Assembly (NCBI GenBank): GCA_033030425.1
Contig: JAUFSD010000016.1
Coordinates: forward strand, 1,054,001 to 1,118,000
Origin: Verpa conica
Lineage: Eukaryota > Ascomycota > Pezizomycetes > Pezizales > Morchellaceae
Length of the DNA: 64,000 bases
Direction of reading: 5' to 3'
Below the pieces are notes generated by a model that was given only the letters and a program-made list of their open reading frames with translations, made no database searches and had not been told where the DNA came from. Each line of letters opens with the position of its first letter. Position 1 is the first letter of the stretch. Below are positions 1 through 14,500 of this stretch, piece by piece. A program made the position numbers and the translations under genes.

Positions 1-3000
1 TTTCTTTCGTACGAAAAATTATGTTGAAAGGAGCGTATGGAACACGCAGTACTTTATTTAATACGTCGTGCGAAGAACGTCCAGCGTTACCTCCTCTTTT
101 CCAACCTATCAAAAAAAAGCCCCACTGATTATAATATACTGCCTCCTGCTTCTCAGTTTCCTGTGTATTATATGATGTCTCTGACTCCCACCGGTAGGCG
201 AATGACGTATTACCGCCTAGCTTGCAGTTTTGTGCCTTTTTCGAACAATTCCCTTCCCGTAAAAGTAGCGGAGCAGCCGATAAAACCTAACGGGCTGTTA
301 TCCTGACGAATTGAAAGATGCGCCTTGAGGAAGTTTCCGCTGTTTCTATGCCTGTTGGGACTTTTTCTGCTGAGTCGTGGAATTATGCAGGTCCAGCAAA
401 GACGACAAATTTTAAAAAGGACAGCCAATGATGGTCTAAAAGCGCACTCGATCCGTTAGATGCCACGAAATTCTGCGGTAGGGAAAGCGAAAGGCAAGTT
501 AATGGGGGGGGTGTGGAGGCATAGAAGCCTTGCGATATGGATAATTGGGAAGGGTCAATGAAAATGGGTAAGTATGGGATGGGGGCTGGGTTTGGAGTCA
601 AAGGAATGGAATTGGGGGCGGCTCTTGTGGGACGATATTGTTATGGTTATGGTTATTTTGCGCGTACGATTTCCATACATTCTAACATATGTGAAGGGGG
701 TAGGAGGGGGGGGTGGAAGGAGGGGGAGTTTGAGGAATGGCCTACCGTCGCAAGAATCGATTCAATGCGGGAAGCAAAGAATTCTCAGGCAGAGGACGGA
801 ACGTGAAGGCCAAAAAGCCCGAATGAGGAGGAGGGGGAGGTATAAGGAAGAGAAGGAAAGACAGGAACCAGACTGATCAAGGCTGCGACGTCTGGCCTGG
901 AGGACGAAGGAGCAGAAGCGAGAAGACGGGGGGGGGGGGTGTAGATGAAGAGGGAAAGGTGAAAGAGGAAGGAAGGGGAGACCGAGGGCGGTCCCGGGAA
1001 TAATGATACTTACCACGATGGTGAAGGGAGGGAGGGGGGTATGGAGGCTCTCACACAAAACCGCCGTCTCGTAATGCGAATAGTAAGTACAGTACAGTAT
1101 GGTATAGGGCAGAGAATTAAGCTGTGATGAAAGCGGTGGGGGGGTGCCTTCTTCGCACGATTACTCGTTTGGCATGATTCAGGGCCAACAGAACGAAACT
1201 TCAGACCAGGTCACAGTCGCACGATAGCAAAAGAGTAAAAGCCCACCACTCACTACTACATATGCATCCATACAGTTAGAATACATATTTGGAGTTACAT
1301 AGCACTTGTAATATAGTACTACCACCAGTAATTGTTTAAAGCAATTCCCGATCGAGATCGAGGGTGTAGAGAGTAAGTACAAGGTAAACTGTTGAGAGAA
1401 GATTACAAAGAAGCCAGCCAGCCATTGCCATACTATCATACCATCCCACGCACCTGCGCAAACAAACTCTTGATCTCCACCTTCTTTGCCTCCACACCAC
1501 AGTTCTCCTCTCCTCTAGCTTCCCAGCTCCCCCCAGCTCCCCCCAGCTCCCCTAACTCCCAACTCCCCCAACTCCCTCTCCCCAATCGTCTTCAAACAGC
1601 GACAAGTAAAAGTTCGAGTTCGAGCTTCACTCCACAAAACCTAGCTGCAGACTACAGACTGCAGAGAAAAAGAGGGTGGCTACCAAGAATAGCAACAGGT
1701 CCTCCTGAATTTCATCCCGCCCGTGCATCACATCACCGTGCACTAACCCTTACCCCTCCCCACATCCCGAACCGTTTCTCCCTGTGCTACTAGCCAGAAC
1801 TGTCCTAGCCCTGCTGAGAGCGCCACCGTCCATCTCCGTTCTCGGCAACTCGCTAACGCTATATCGATTGGTCCCCAATCTTGGTCGGGTTTCAGGCTTG
1901 AAAGCATGTCAACCCTTCCCACGACCTCACTCAGTAGCCTACATACCCTACCCCCCTCCCTCCCCCCTCGTGGATCCCTGACGCGATGAGCTTTCATCGA
2001 CGGAAATTCTAGAGTCAAATCTTGGGTTCTTACACTTTCTTTCTTTTTCCATCTGTTGAGCCCACCCGGAGTCGAATATTCATGCCAAATATCATAACTC
2101 TACAATTATACCGTAGCCAGAGTAATTCTGGAAGTTGACCCATAATTAGCCGAATAAATATGACAGTACAGTCAGTACTTCATCTCCTCGTTTCGAATCC
2201 TGACGCCCAATCGCGATCAGCAAACAGTACCCTTGCCACTGCCATTTGTTTTCACCGAGGCCACCACCTTATTTGCTGGTTCCTGGTGTCTGGGAACAAA
2301 CGCGGAAGGCGAAAGATCCCACCTCACAGCTGTAAGGTACGGGAAACACACTCACGTTGCCCTGCTCTCTTGCTTGCTCGCTCGCTCGCTCGCTTACCAC
2401 GCTATCACAGTCAGGATTAATCTGTAAATCAATCTAAAAACAAGCAAGACCTTCCCCCCCCCCCCGTCTCTTGATTCGATATCCAGAGGAATTTGGATAT
2501 ATATAATTGCTTTTATTTTTATTCTCTATTGCTATTACTCAATTGATAGGGACAATGCTGTTGGCCAGGCGACAAGCTACTCCTAGCCTCTCTGTCCGTC
2601 CCGACTCCCGGAGTCCGAACACGTTTGACAGACTCAACAGCCACTGCTGGGGTTAGTGGGAAAACCATAAAAATATCCCCGAAATGTCCGTGCGCATCTC
2701 GGCAAGTCCATTGGCTGCCTCCCCTACTCTACTACGTTACTCTACATGTCTATTCTAGCGATCGTTTTCCTCACCCCTTTTCGCTTCTGCCCTTTGATCG
2801 TAGATGGCACAATTGGTAGATGTCTGCAATAGCAATCTCAAATATCCCTAAATACCATACCACTTGCCATCTCGGAATCATCTACCTGAGCTTAAAAAAG
2901 CTGTAAACGTTATTCCTGACGATGAAACTGCATTGTAGATTTCAGGCACGGCTATCCGGTATGTATGTATGCGCCCTACGCATGAAGCACCTCGCACGCG

Positions 3001-6000
3001 TAAGGACACATCAGAGGCTTTTCCTCAAGCTCCACTCGTCATCAGAAACTAGCAAGAAACAAAACAAAATACCGCTACGGCTCAGCCTTCCTATTTAGAA
3101 TCGGCAACGCCGGTCGGCGCCGTGAAACATGTCCGCTTCTAGACTTCCAAATTAACATTGTTGATCGCTGCAGTTACGGAGAATATGCCATCTATGCCGA
3201 ATTTTCTAGACCATTAGTCTCTTCGGAGGTATCATATATTTTTTTTTGTGTTCTCCGAAAAATTGGCATGACGGAACGGCGTAACTCAAACCGCGAGAGA
3301 TAGAGAGGCAAAGAGGGGTCGAAGTACGTCTACGGCTCAGACTATTCCGGGGGAAAGTTTATTCCTGCATTTTGATACCTTTCGGACTTTGCGAACTCTT
3401 GTTGTAGCCGCCAAGTTCCCGGTATGGGAGTTCCCCCCCTCCCCTCCCTGCCCCACCGGGGTAGGTGCCTACAAATGCTGCGGGATGCTGTTAGCTAGCC
3501 CTATTTCTCAACATCTGCAGCCTTTGAACCTCAACGTTATTCAGGTGGCCTGGGCAGTTACAGCTACAGTTACAGAGGTTCCCAGGGCTAATTTGGCCTA
3601 ACTTGAGAGGGGGGGGTTGTACGGCAGGTTTGTGGCTGTGGCGTAGTCACTACGCCGTCGCCACGGGCCCCGATTGGCCGAAACTTTGAACCCTCTCCTC
3701 CTCCCTCAGCTGGACTTGGTCACAAAGAAAATGTCTCATAGGTAGAGAGTAACAGTTAGTGGCTGCGCAAGCGCTACGTACGCGTGAACAAAGAATTCGC
3801 CCATCCGTGGCGAGGATTAGCATTTTTGATAAACGCCGACGATTCAGGTTTTTTCTTTCTTTCTCAGGTTTGATTTACAGCCTTGGGGGTGTTGTGGGTC
3901 ACCTCGGGGAAATAATCTCTCCATTCACCTGACTACCGGCAGATCATCTCGTTCAAGGTACATATATGCATGTTAAAGAAGCATGAGTGATAACTAATGA
4001 TTCCGGAAACAACACCTCCCCCCCCCCACAAATGTTTCCCTGGTTTTCCCACCTCACCGCCCTTGACACGGACCCTTCGACGGCCGGGGGGGCTGTTAAA
4101 TGCAGAGTTTAACTAGGCATTGCACATTGTACGTACATACACAGCAATTTACGGTAGAGTATATAGTACTACAAGGCAGTAGCCGAAGGAGCGTCGCGTA
4201 AAACCCAGGCCTCCTCTCCGCAACGCAGGTAATGGCGAGCGCATCACAGCGCGTCAGCTTCGACCCATGGTTCTTCAGCCCGCACCTACACTGCTAGGTT
4301 TTACAAAATATTTATAAAAAATATTGAGTAAATTTTACTTACCGAGACTAATCTACAAAGCTTGTTGAGGAGTACCTATCTGATCAACGTGACGGGTTTA
4401 ATTCGCTAAAATCGAATAGGTATTGAACAGCAAGCTGTAATGTACCATACGTTTCACATGGTGCACCGTGCGTGTAGGTATGAGTAGGTTAGAGCAACTA
4501 GCAAAAAAAAAAAAAAAGATACTAGCTAGCTAGTATGTACATGCTCATGGGTCTCGGCGTACTCTACCGCTTTCAGGGTTGATGGAAAGGTTTTTCCGTA
4601 CATATGCAGGTCCTGATAGATACTTGAAGGGATGTGGTGTTTTGTCAACGATTATCTAGGGTCCCTCACCACCCCTTTCTGTCGATATTTTCTTGTTGAA
4701 TTAATTACTCCTACTAGTACATAAACAAGTTTTTTTTTTTTTAAATTTTTTCTATTCTGTATAAAAACGCCACCCATTTCGGCGGCAAAAGCCCATGCTC
4801 AACCGAGGTTATATGGTAGTTTGTTCATGAGGCGCTCTTGGTCAAATTTCGTGGACGTTAAATAAAATTCGAGGCTTCTAGGTCTAGCTTAGGCTATATG
4901 CGCGTACGATAAATGTGCCTGAAATATCTACATACAGGTCAATTAGCATCCTCGCGACTAGCTAGAAAGAATAGGGCGCTAGCTACCAATCATGGGTAAA
5001 TCGACATTTGTAAACGTGAAGCGGGGTCTTTTGATGATGGCTCGTGATCCCTCAAAGCTGATATACCGATCTGTATCATTTTCTGATACGGCGAGACATA
5101 ATTATAACTGTGGAGCATTATATGGCTAAATGTAGGCATTTAAGTGTTAATTTATATTTACTTGCGACTGGTATTACTTGATCGGGTATTGATCTGTGAT
5201 CTAGATCTATCACTTCCTTTCACCACGTCCCCCACTCCCCAAAGTGCACCTGTAAAAGCCCTTGATCATGACTTTATGAATATTAGCTAGCGGTTAGGTG
5301 CCACAGTATCGCGTTAGCGCTAGTTGGATATATCGTACTACAGGTTTTTACTTATCGAGTGTTGGACAGCTGCCTATCTGTAGAGCTATAGGACTGCTGG
5401 GTGCCGAGTGCGTGTTACCCGCCATCGGCATAGGTAGCTAAGGTGCGAGATTCCCGAATCGTTGTTGGTACCTACATTAGCACTTTAGGGTACCGCGTGT
5501 GACAACAATTACATTAGGACAGGGAACTGTTCACGGAGAAGAAGAGGTTGGGAGGCACAATAATCAATAATCGTCTCCTGATCGTACGTACGCGTGCGGG
5601 AGTCGAGTAGAGTATGTAGATATGCCCTATCATATCTCCGGCTGATCTTTAGTTATGTCTCGGCACCTCCTTTTTTGTGAATTTTTCCCCCCCGTAATAA
5701 TCGGATAAACGTCCGTTACTGTAAATGTACTTGGCCGTTGGCTTCTTTCTTTCTTTCATATAGAGTTGTTATAATTTACTAGGTATCATTTGAGGTACCC
5801 CTATTTCGAGTTTCTTTGCGGCGCCTTTTCCGCTGTATCCTCCCTTGATATTATCTCTAGAAGGTTTAGATTTGCGTTGCAACTATTTTTTTTTTCTACT
5901 AGATTTTACTACTAGTATACCCGACAAGGCTAAGGAATAATGTTGATCATTTCCAGTCATAGGATTCAAAAGCATTGCTGCTAAATATAGAACCGTGGAT

Positions 6001-9000
6001 ATATATAAATATGTGCCAACAGATCAGATGCGTAATTGAAGCATCTCGTGCCTAAGGCTTCCGAAGGACCCTGATGATGAGTGATTTAACCCATTATCCG
6101 CGGCGGGGCAAGATCGAGATTTAGAAGTCGACTTTAACTTCAGAGAGGGGAGCATAATAGCCCCCTCGTCCATGATGGGGAGCCTGATTACCTATGTTTA
6201 AGCCATGTCATGTGTGTTCGGGTTGCGCCATTCCCCATACCTATCGTAACAAAACCTATCTTATCCCCCCTCCTATCGAAAAGCCAGCTGGGTTTACTCT
6301 AAATAAAAAAAAATAAAAAACCTCCACGCCCTTTCTTTCTTTTTTAGAGATGCAGGGGGGGGGGTCTCTCTACGGTCTTCGCCGATCTGCGAGACAGCCG
6401 TCAAAGTATCGTGTATCGGAGAATTGATTCGCCAAATAAGATGGTAAAGATGGAGTGATATGCTGGGTGTTGAGCCATAGACTGCCAAATAACTGTAGGG
6501 CTGACACGGGAGTGTCATGTCGGATATGTTCCGATGGGGGGAGTAGTTTCAATGTTAGTAATGTTGATGGCGTATTACGTTTGGTTATAGTCATTGGCAC
6601 ATGCACATGATTTCGGGTACGAGTAGTTAATAAGACATCGTATTCTATATTTTTAGGATCGAGGTCATACAGATTAAACTAAGCGGTGGAATAGCCAGAG
6701 AGAGGATTACTGCCAAATTTGGCTCTGCCAAGACTGGCCTTCGGTGGTCTACCCGTTATATACCCTCTACTCTTTAATTCATAGTCTTCGTGGTTATAAT
6801 GACGTATACATACCCATGGGGGTGACGCATTTACTTTCCTGTTATAACTATAAAGCAACTATTACTGGATGCGAATAAAAATATCGGGATATAAATATTG
6901 ATATCAATATATATATATATAGTTGAGGACAACATTCATATCATCTCGTTCATTGTATACGTATGGTCTCTAGGCTGACATTAGTTCTGTAAGAATCATA
7001 TGGCCTATTATTTTGGAAATTGGAAGGTTCAATCTACCATTTGGACCGTGCTCGAGTCCCTTTGTTTATTTTGAGATCGGTTTACACTAAACTTCTTTAA
7101 GGAACTCTACTATAAGCTCGACTAGGGATCATCCTATATTTATTTATTTCCCACTAATTTTAAACCATAGATCCCCGAGTGACTAGAAGGAGGGTATCAT
7201 GCCCTCTAGGAATGTTTGATTATAAAACCCACTATATCCCTGATACTTTATTCATATGTTGAAATCTTATAATTTAAGATTGGTTTAGAGGTTGGGTTAC
7301 TGATATTGCTAGAGAGTAGTACTCCTCGGGATTGGTGAAACATTTTTATGAAACTACTAATACCCCGAGGGGGTCTGGGGGTCTGAGAAATCAGCGAAAC
7401 CTAGAACCTGAGTAAGTTTTTGTTTCTACTATATTATATACGTAATTAGCTCTGAGGTTAGGCCCTAAAAGGCATAGGGAGACGGGGAATATCGGTAGAA
7501 TATTCAACGGTAGAAATTGGTCTAAAGGCCTAAGAAGATATAAGGGTTTAAGTCTCACTGATGGGGGGGTTTCTTTGTATGAGCCTCAGTGGTCTCGTTA
7601 ATTGATACCAAGCTAAAATATCGAGTGATATTTCATGACTTAATTAGAAATACTGATAAATGAATGAGTTAATTAATTATATGAGTCACAATATCAAATC
7701 AATGAAGAAAATCATCTAACTCTAGAGATTTTATACCGTAAAACAAAGTAAAAAACTCTAATAACTAATTATTAGCGGTAATGCTTTGTCAGAGGCTCGA
7801 TTCTTTCAGAATGTCAATATGAAGGCTTATATTAGCTTGCATGCTGATCTCCAACCTTTTCATTTACTTCCTTCCATTCATCTTCTCACGTACTTGTTTG
7901 TACTTTTTAACTATTTCTCGTAGCTATAGATGAGAGCTGATCTAACAGGAAAGATATTTAATGGAAAGTTTGTAATATAATTTTGACTGCTTGGCTAATA
8001 CACGACCCTAGCTGTTTCTAGTATGTATATCTTCTCGCCCAGAGCCCATTCTATCTATATAATTCTAGGTAGTAAGTTCATATAGTGTCGAATCTCAATA
8101 CCAGCGATGCTTCTCGTACGTTTAGTTTGATTTACTTCACAAGTGCTCACTCGTTATATCGAGTTTCTCATGTGGTAATGTCTCATAATAAGAACTACTG
8201 TAGTTTAGAAGTCTATAACTTCCTTAAGACTTAGGATGCTTAATAAGTGGTCTTAATGGGGACAATGGTACTTTTAAGCTAATCATGTCATGATATATCA
8301 CTCGATTTGACTAGTACTAGGGTAAAAGTGAAGCTGTATGAATGAATGAATCCCTGAAAGTGAAGCTGTATTATATAAGGTAAAGATCAAAGTATCGTGG
8401 AAGGGAGCTCAACAAATACAAAACTAACAGGGTCGGCTTATAGTTTGCTTTCCGTCACGTTGGTAGGCTGTTGATTATATTCTCAGTTTGAGTATCTTAG
8501 CCTCAGGGCTTCATGTACTTATGATTAATTAATTAATTCATTCATATTCTCAGTTTTATGCGTAATATAGTTGTACGTTATCATAAATAGATGTATACTA
8601 GGAGATCTTAATAGGAATGTAACACCCGGCCTATATTTATAAAGAAAGAAGTATTTACACCTCTACGTGAGTATGTCTTTCTCTTTAGTACCCTCAATTA
8701 ATTCTCTCGTCTTTCCCCCACCCCTCTATTTCCGTCCTCACTTTGTAATTAGTTACCATTAACCCACAAACACAACCTAATACTACAGCCACATGACCCA
8801 TTTTTCTTATCTAAAGCTAGCGTGCATGAAGCTTCCACGCCGATATCTTGCTTCTGCTTAAGCCTACACATGGCCCAGTGTTTTTTTTTGGAAAAAGAAA
8901 CTTCAGAGGGCTCGAAGGGCCTAGGACCTAAACTAATATCGCCTAAAACTTCACAATTAAAAAGCACAGATAATCCGCCAAGTTATCTCTACACAGAAAC

Positions 9001-10338
9001 ATTGAGAAAGATGGTAAGCTTAGTGAATTATAGGCCACACACTCCCCTATCAACAGCAGAATGACGTTCTACATACATGGGGTGTTCAGAGGTGGCAGTC
9101 GTGAGACCACAACAACGGTAGCCGGCGGTTAGAGTTTAGTACGTACGTACTAGAGCTAGGATCTCGCGATGTGATCGGTGTTGGGCATTTGTTCACTTGT
9201 GGTATAGGCTTCCATATGTTTTTCCGGACGGCATGTGCATATATTATTCAGCTAGGTAGGTAAGAAGAGTCTGGGGGGTGGGTTTTGTTGGTTTCGGTTT
9301 CTAGCCGGTTTGCCCTATGACTTAATCCACGTTTTTGAGACTTGCATTTCTAGGCTTCCCCCCTCCCACCCTAGGTGTAACACAACAGAGTTACACATGG
9401 CCGTTGGATCTAACTGTCTGTATGTATCGATAGCTTGCAGGTGCTGTCACCGTCTGTCGGTGGGCTGGCGTGCATACGAGTGACCATCGGTGACTCGAGT
9501 TATACCTACAACAACTGGTTTAAACAACCTATATCCCTTCCTATAAGACAACGTACTATATTCTATAGACAGCCGCATAGCCGCGCCTTTCTGCCATGAC
9601 AAATACCTGAACTGTCTTTGAGATGAACAGTGAGGGGCGCGTAAAGCTTAGTTGACAGTATATTTAGAACACAGCCAGTTATAGTTTACATTGTAGCTAA
9701 AGGAAAACAGAGTATCGAATTGTAATCCACGCTGCGTACTTGATCAAATATAGATATAACCAACCAGTTGTAAGTTGCGTGCATTATCATTTCGTTTCGC
9801 CCCACCTCAAATTAACTCAATACATACATACATAATAGCTTCACCCATACCCCACCATCTTCCTACCAGTAGGAGAAGTCCCCCCTCCCCCCTCAAAAAC
9901 AAAAGAATATTACAAAAAGGTCATAAGCAAGCGTAAAAAAAAATAAACAGAAGAAAAAAAATTCGATCCAATCTGCACTTTCATCTCAAGTCCCATTCGT
10001 CATGTAATCTTTCTCTGTCGGGACTCCAGTGTAAACACAACCGCCCAATATATGCTCACCAACACACAAGGATAATACACCTTGTATCGGGGGAAAGTAA
10101 TGCCAAGATCCGTTAGGACTAGACAAACAAAAGAAAAGGGTAGCAAGTACCGGGTATAAAAAAACCAAGAGGAAGAAGAAAAAAAAACCCAAATCAGCGC
10201 TTCCAAAAACAAAAATGCAAAGCCGATACCCAAATGCAGCCTTTAAAAGGTAAAACGTAAAAAAAAGAAACCAAAAACAAAGGGAAAATAGATGCTCAAC
10301 ACCCAACTAGAGTCAAAGTCAAGCCAAGAATCTCCTAT
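1..10338. other. Gene desert, low-complexity and pyrimidine-rich intergenic DNA
   Basis: I find no reading frame with convincing protein character on either strand. Frames longer than 60 codons here are Pro/Ser-, Phe- or Gly-rich by-products of skewed composition. About 1,440-2,460 is strongly C/T-rich on the plus strand and contains CCCCAGCT-type direct repeats near 1,525-1,555. Many homopolymer runs occur (G runs near 930 and 6,355; C run near 2,455; A run near 4,505; T run near 4,732). A perfect 8-bp hairpin (GGCGTAGT/ACTACGCC, one-base loop) lies at 3,640-3,656. From about 6.8 to 8.7 kb the DNA is more A/T-rich and looks like decayed sequence, but I cannot name an element. The terminal part (about 9,980-10,338) probably holds the 3' UTR of the PLAC8 gene. 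Confidence 0.6.
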
Positions 10339-11556
10339 TTAGAGATCAACTCTCCCATAAACCATAGTCTCACTCTTTTTATAAGCACCTCCTACTATGC
10401 CACTGCTTGGCCCAGCGAACCTCCTCCTCTCGTCTTCTCTATGGACCACTTCCCGCTCATCTTGGATAAGCGTGCATGGTCCACAACAATACGCTTTTCC
10501 ACAGTCGTTGGCGACGGAACCCTGGAGTTGGTATTTCTCTCTGATGCGTGTACGTTGGAACATCGTAAAGACCCCTGTAGATATTTTTATTAGCCACCCA
10601 CCATCGAATAAACTGGAAAGTAAAAGATGAACATACAAGCCACAGGTGCAAGAGCACAAAACGCCATACAATGTGGATTGCAAGCCTTGAATTCGTTCAC
10701 GTTGCTATTTGGGCTCGTCTTAACCCGATGCTTGGTCCGTGAGTAGAGAATGCACGGACACCAGTAACCAGTGCAACCTAGATAAGAAAAATTGCGTCAG
10801 CCGGAAATAACCGAAGAAAAGAAAAAAAAGAATACTATAGATGTACTTACAGGTTCCAATATCGCTGAAGCAATCACACATCCCATGATGATACTCCTCC
10901 TTTCCAAGCTGCTGATTCGGGTGTCCGATTTGTCCTGGAGCATGAACACCCCCATTTGGCCCGCTCCCTCCAGAAGGTGTATACACGGGTGTCTTTGGTG
11001 TGATAGGCCTATCTGCAGGCTTTGGGCTGCTATTTGCTGGCTCTGGAGGGACTGGGGGGAGGTTCTGAGTCGGTGGAGGTGAGGTTGCTGGGCCTGGATG
11101 TGACTCGCTTGTTGGGGGAGGTGGGAATGTTGGTACGTTCGACAGGGGGGCATATGGTGACTGGGCTGCCGTTTGTGATCCAAGAGCTGGTGAAGTATAG
11201 CCTGGTGCTGGGGTTCCCATAGGGCTTGGGTATCTAGGTGCTGGAGTTCCTGATGGAGACGGGTAGCCTGGTGCTGGAGTCCCTGATGGAGATGGGTAGC
11301 CTGGGGCGGGAGTTCCAGAGGGAGTTGGGAATTGTTGTTCGGGGGAGGTGTAGGTTTTCATTGGGATGTCATGTGGCTGGGTCCCAACGGCTGGAGAGGG
11401 TGCCCGAGTTGCTTCTGCTGGGTGCATTGATGTGTAGAACTGGTCTCCGCCATCTATGGGTGTGTGTAGGGAGTATTGTGAAGCCTGGGGGTTTCCGAAG
11501 TTGAGTACGGCATCGGGGGAATGGAGGGTTGAGTATGGTCGTTGAGAAGAAGACAT
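10339..11556 (-). CDS. PLAC8-family cysteine-rich membrane protein, three exons
   Basis: My exon model on the minus strand is 11556-10851, 10777-10637 and 10574-10339, giving 360 residues. Intron 1 (73 nt) has donor GTAAGT and a TCTTATCTAG acceptor. Intron 2 (62 nt) has donor GTATGT, a CTAAT branch site and a CTACAG acceptor. The N-terminal ~200 residues are Pro/Ser/Thr-rich and include four copies of an 11-residue repeat (GTPAPGYPSPS type). The C-terminal ~120 residues are a PLAC8 domain: CDCFSD, then the signature CCxxxxCPC (CCTGYWCPC), a hydrophobic stretch CMAFCALAPVAWVFTM, QRTRIREKYQLQGS, and a second Cys cluster YCCGPCTLIQDERE. PLAC8 proteins are usually membrane-associated and are linked to metal handling or cell-size control in plants; fungal roles are largely unknown. 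The joined domain motifs across both introns make the structure convincing. Confidence 0.88.
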
Positions 11557-14500
11557 GGTGTATTAATTTGTATATATGGTATATATATGTGGTAGATTTG
11601 CTTGTAGTAGTATTGTATTATATTATTTTCTTCAATGCAGAGGGTAGAAATATATATCTGCGCACGAGAACAGAGATGTCAGAATGAGGGAATAAGCAGG
11701 ATGTAGTAGTACCAGTACTACAAGACCTTTTATGAGGAGTGAGGGCTATAGTGGGATAAAGGCATGAATACAGAGGGTGAAGGCAATAGATATACACTGG
11801 GGAGAAACTCTACCAACAAGGTATACCACAAAACCGGCCCCTTGCAAGGTTTCCACGCGTGATAGGATGTAATTGTAGATTTCCACCCTGTATGCAGGAA
11901 CGGGGGAGCCTTCGGTCCGTAGGGCTGGTAGCAGTAGTAGCGTCGGCGCGTAGAAGGGTGTACTTGCTGTCACAGCAGTGATATCCGGTGCGGGAAGTTG
12001 CAGCGGCTATCAAGTAGGTTCTGGAAACAGCGATAGGGTCTCCAACAGTGATATCCAACAGAATATTGAAGCACAAGTCTTACAAAAAGGACAGCAGCAG
12101 CAGGAGGAGGAGGAGGAGTAAAGAAGGGGAAGAGGGGATAGATAGCAGGAGATGGCGGTTTTGCAAGAATATACAATTTTATTACAGCCCACCCCCTCAG
12201 CATTATTCGCCCTGAGTCCAAGACCTGAACACTCTATGTACCCTACTACTTTGGGAACCTGGGCATGAGGATTTTAGTATTTTATTCCCTTCAGCACCTC
12301 TCACCCTCTCACCAGTCATTCGAGAGCCTCAGGTGAGACTGGGTTTTGCGATATCAGTTAGGTTAAACACTAGGATGCATGGGCACCATGCAATTCCCAC
12401 CTTCTCTTTCCTTCCTCGCGGTCCACTCGATCTTTGCTGCGATGTTCTGCTTGCTAGGGATAGAGTGCGCTAGCGAGAACGCACGCTGACATTGGTCTGG
12501 GGATAAGATTGGCGATGCGCTCCACTGCCAACCACAGAGCGCCCACCCCCTGCCATCCGAGACGTCCGCATCTGCTTGGCGTTGGGACGGCGCTTAACAG
12601 CAGCATTAGCGGAAATCGCCTTGAGGATTTTATTCTCTCTCGGCCAAGTGAGTATTGGGAGGGGAGACGTCATCGCCCCTCAGCTGCGAGAGAAAGAAGA
12701 GTCGAATTAAGAAAAAGAAAAGAGAGAAAGAACCAGGGGCGGGGGAATATGTTCGCCGTCGTGCTGGCCACCTCCTGGGTGACTACATGTACCTGTATCT
12801 ATCTCAGTTCAATATATTAGGCTCAAATGCATTACAGATTGTATGTACCTGGCTTGCCAAGGGGGTGACCGGCAGTCCCAAGCAATTGATACAGCATGTA
12901 GAGCAAATACCAAGATTGAGAGATACATCGTAAGACCCTACGCCGTAACCCAGCCTTTCTTCGCAATAATGCACATCCGAAACCTGGGCAAACTGTCGTT
13001 CCATACGCGTCTTGAGTGCAAATTGTGGCACAGCTCTACCGAGCACTTGACATGTAGATCTCGTGATTTCGCTTCAGCAGCGGCAGATCTCAACTTCGCA
13101 CAGCCATCTAATTCTACATTGGCCTATGAAACAGCTACGCCACAAGGAGGTCAAGAAATCTGGATCCGCCAATGTTTCGCAAGTTAGGTAGATAGCGGGG
13201 TACTGGTACTCGTGTTTCTTCCTTGACCATAACCATGGGCGACGGGTATGCACAATGTGTTTTAACTTTTTTTTTTTCTCCTTTCCCCATCATCATTGCA
13301 GCGATGTCACGGCGTAGTAGAGTAACCTTGTCGCTGATGATACATTTCCTAACTTACTTGCTGCATTGCCGCTCACCTCCCTCCCATTTCCTCCTCCTCT
13401 GCCACCCTACTCTACGCGATTCTCACGTGCATGGTCTCCACGCGGTATCCTAGATGCGGCCCCCCCCGCGCGCTTCACTCCGAGAAGCGTGCCGGATATT
13501 GAAAGCTAGCCGTCGGGAGAGCATACCGTATCTGCGGGAGTGCGGCATAGTGAATCAATATTTCTCATTGCTTTTTTCTTTCTCTTTTGGTGGTCGACGT
13601 CTTGCATACGAGGAGTGCACAATTGTTTTTCTCCTCAGAAGGAGAAGGAGGCGTAAGTAACTCCCGTGCTTAGAGCCATGTTGGTTGCTGTAGCAAAGAG
13701 CTTATCTCACGGCACCTGACCAGTTCTCACAATTGGTCCGAATGCTCTGTCTCTGCTGGGATCTGGGGAATAACATTTGCTCTCAAACACATGGAAAGCC
13801 ACTTGTGTTCTTTTAAACAGGATTGCAAGTCTCGGAATCAAATTCCCCAATGAAAGGGATTCCGAGAAAGCCATCGGGGGTAGATAACGTGATGTCTGGT
13901 GTGAATGGTCTGTGTAACAAAAGCAATGTACTTTAGACTACCGTCATCGGTATGTCTCCAACGCATATCGCCTATGCATGGGCGTGGTCGGGGCCCGATA
14001 TCAAGCTCACATATTTGGAGTTGTTCTGTCACTTCAATGGATGCTCGACTGAATGAATCCCCCGCATGATATGTGAGGTAGCGTCGAAAAATGATTTTGA
14101 AGGGCTTGATAGCGACCTTCGTATTCATTTTTCGTCTGAAAGATTGGAAAGGCGTAGATACCCTACTAGCCCGAATATTCAGGTATCGGAAGCTACACAA
14201 ATATCCCCCCACTATCACAACTCCAAAAAAAAACCGCCCAGAGATGTTACTATTTTGGCTAACCGGTTAACATCTAATATAGAGCTATAGCCTAAGAGCC
14301 CCGCCGAACTTCCCGCGTCTGTGCGTTGGCCGGGGTATATTAGTGACTGAGACACTCAGCCCACCTACGAGAGAAGTGGCTCAATACAGAGCAGATTATG
14401 ATAGGTTTTAGAAAAACTCTAGCTGTGGTGTTCTTTTCTGCTTTTTCACGATTTTCGGCGCTCTGGATGATTTCACTTGGAACTGTATGTTGGCCAGTCG

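Noticed and set aside
1392..1793. 133-codon plus-strand frame rich in Pro/Ser
   Set aside because: It is a by-product of the C/T-rich tract with CCCCAGCT repeats; no start context or domain.
3640..3656. Perfect 8-bp hairpin GGCGTAGT/ACTACGCC
   Set aside because: It is short, without flanking duplication, T-run or gene context; probably chance.
9986..10306. 106-codon minus-strand frame, Phe-rich
   Set aside because: It lies just downstream of the PLAC8 stop in A/T-rich sequence; poly-Phe is the reverse of A-runs. Probably 3' UTR.
13838..14218. 126-codon minus-strand frame
   Set aside because: It has a basic composition with no motif and no splice partners; not enough to call a gene.
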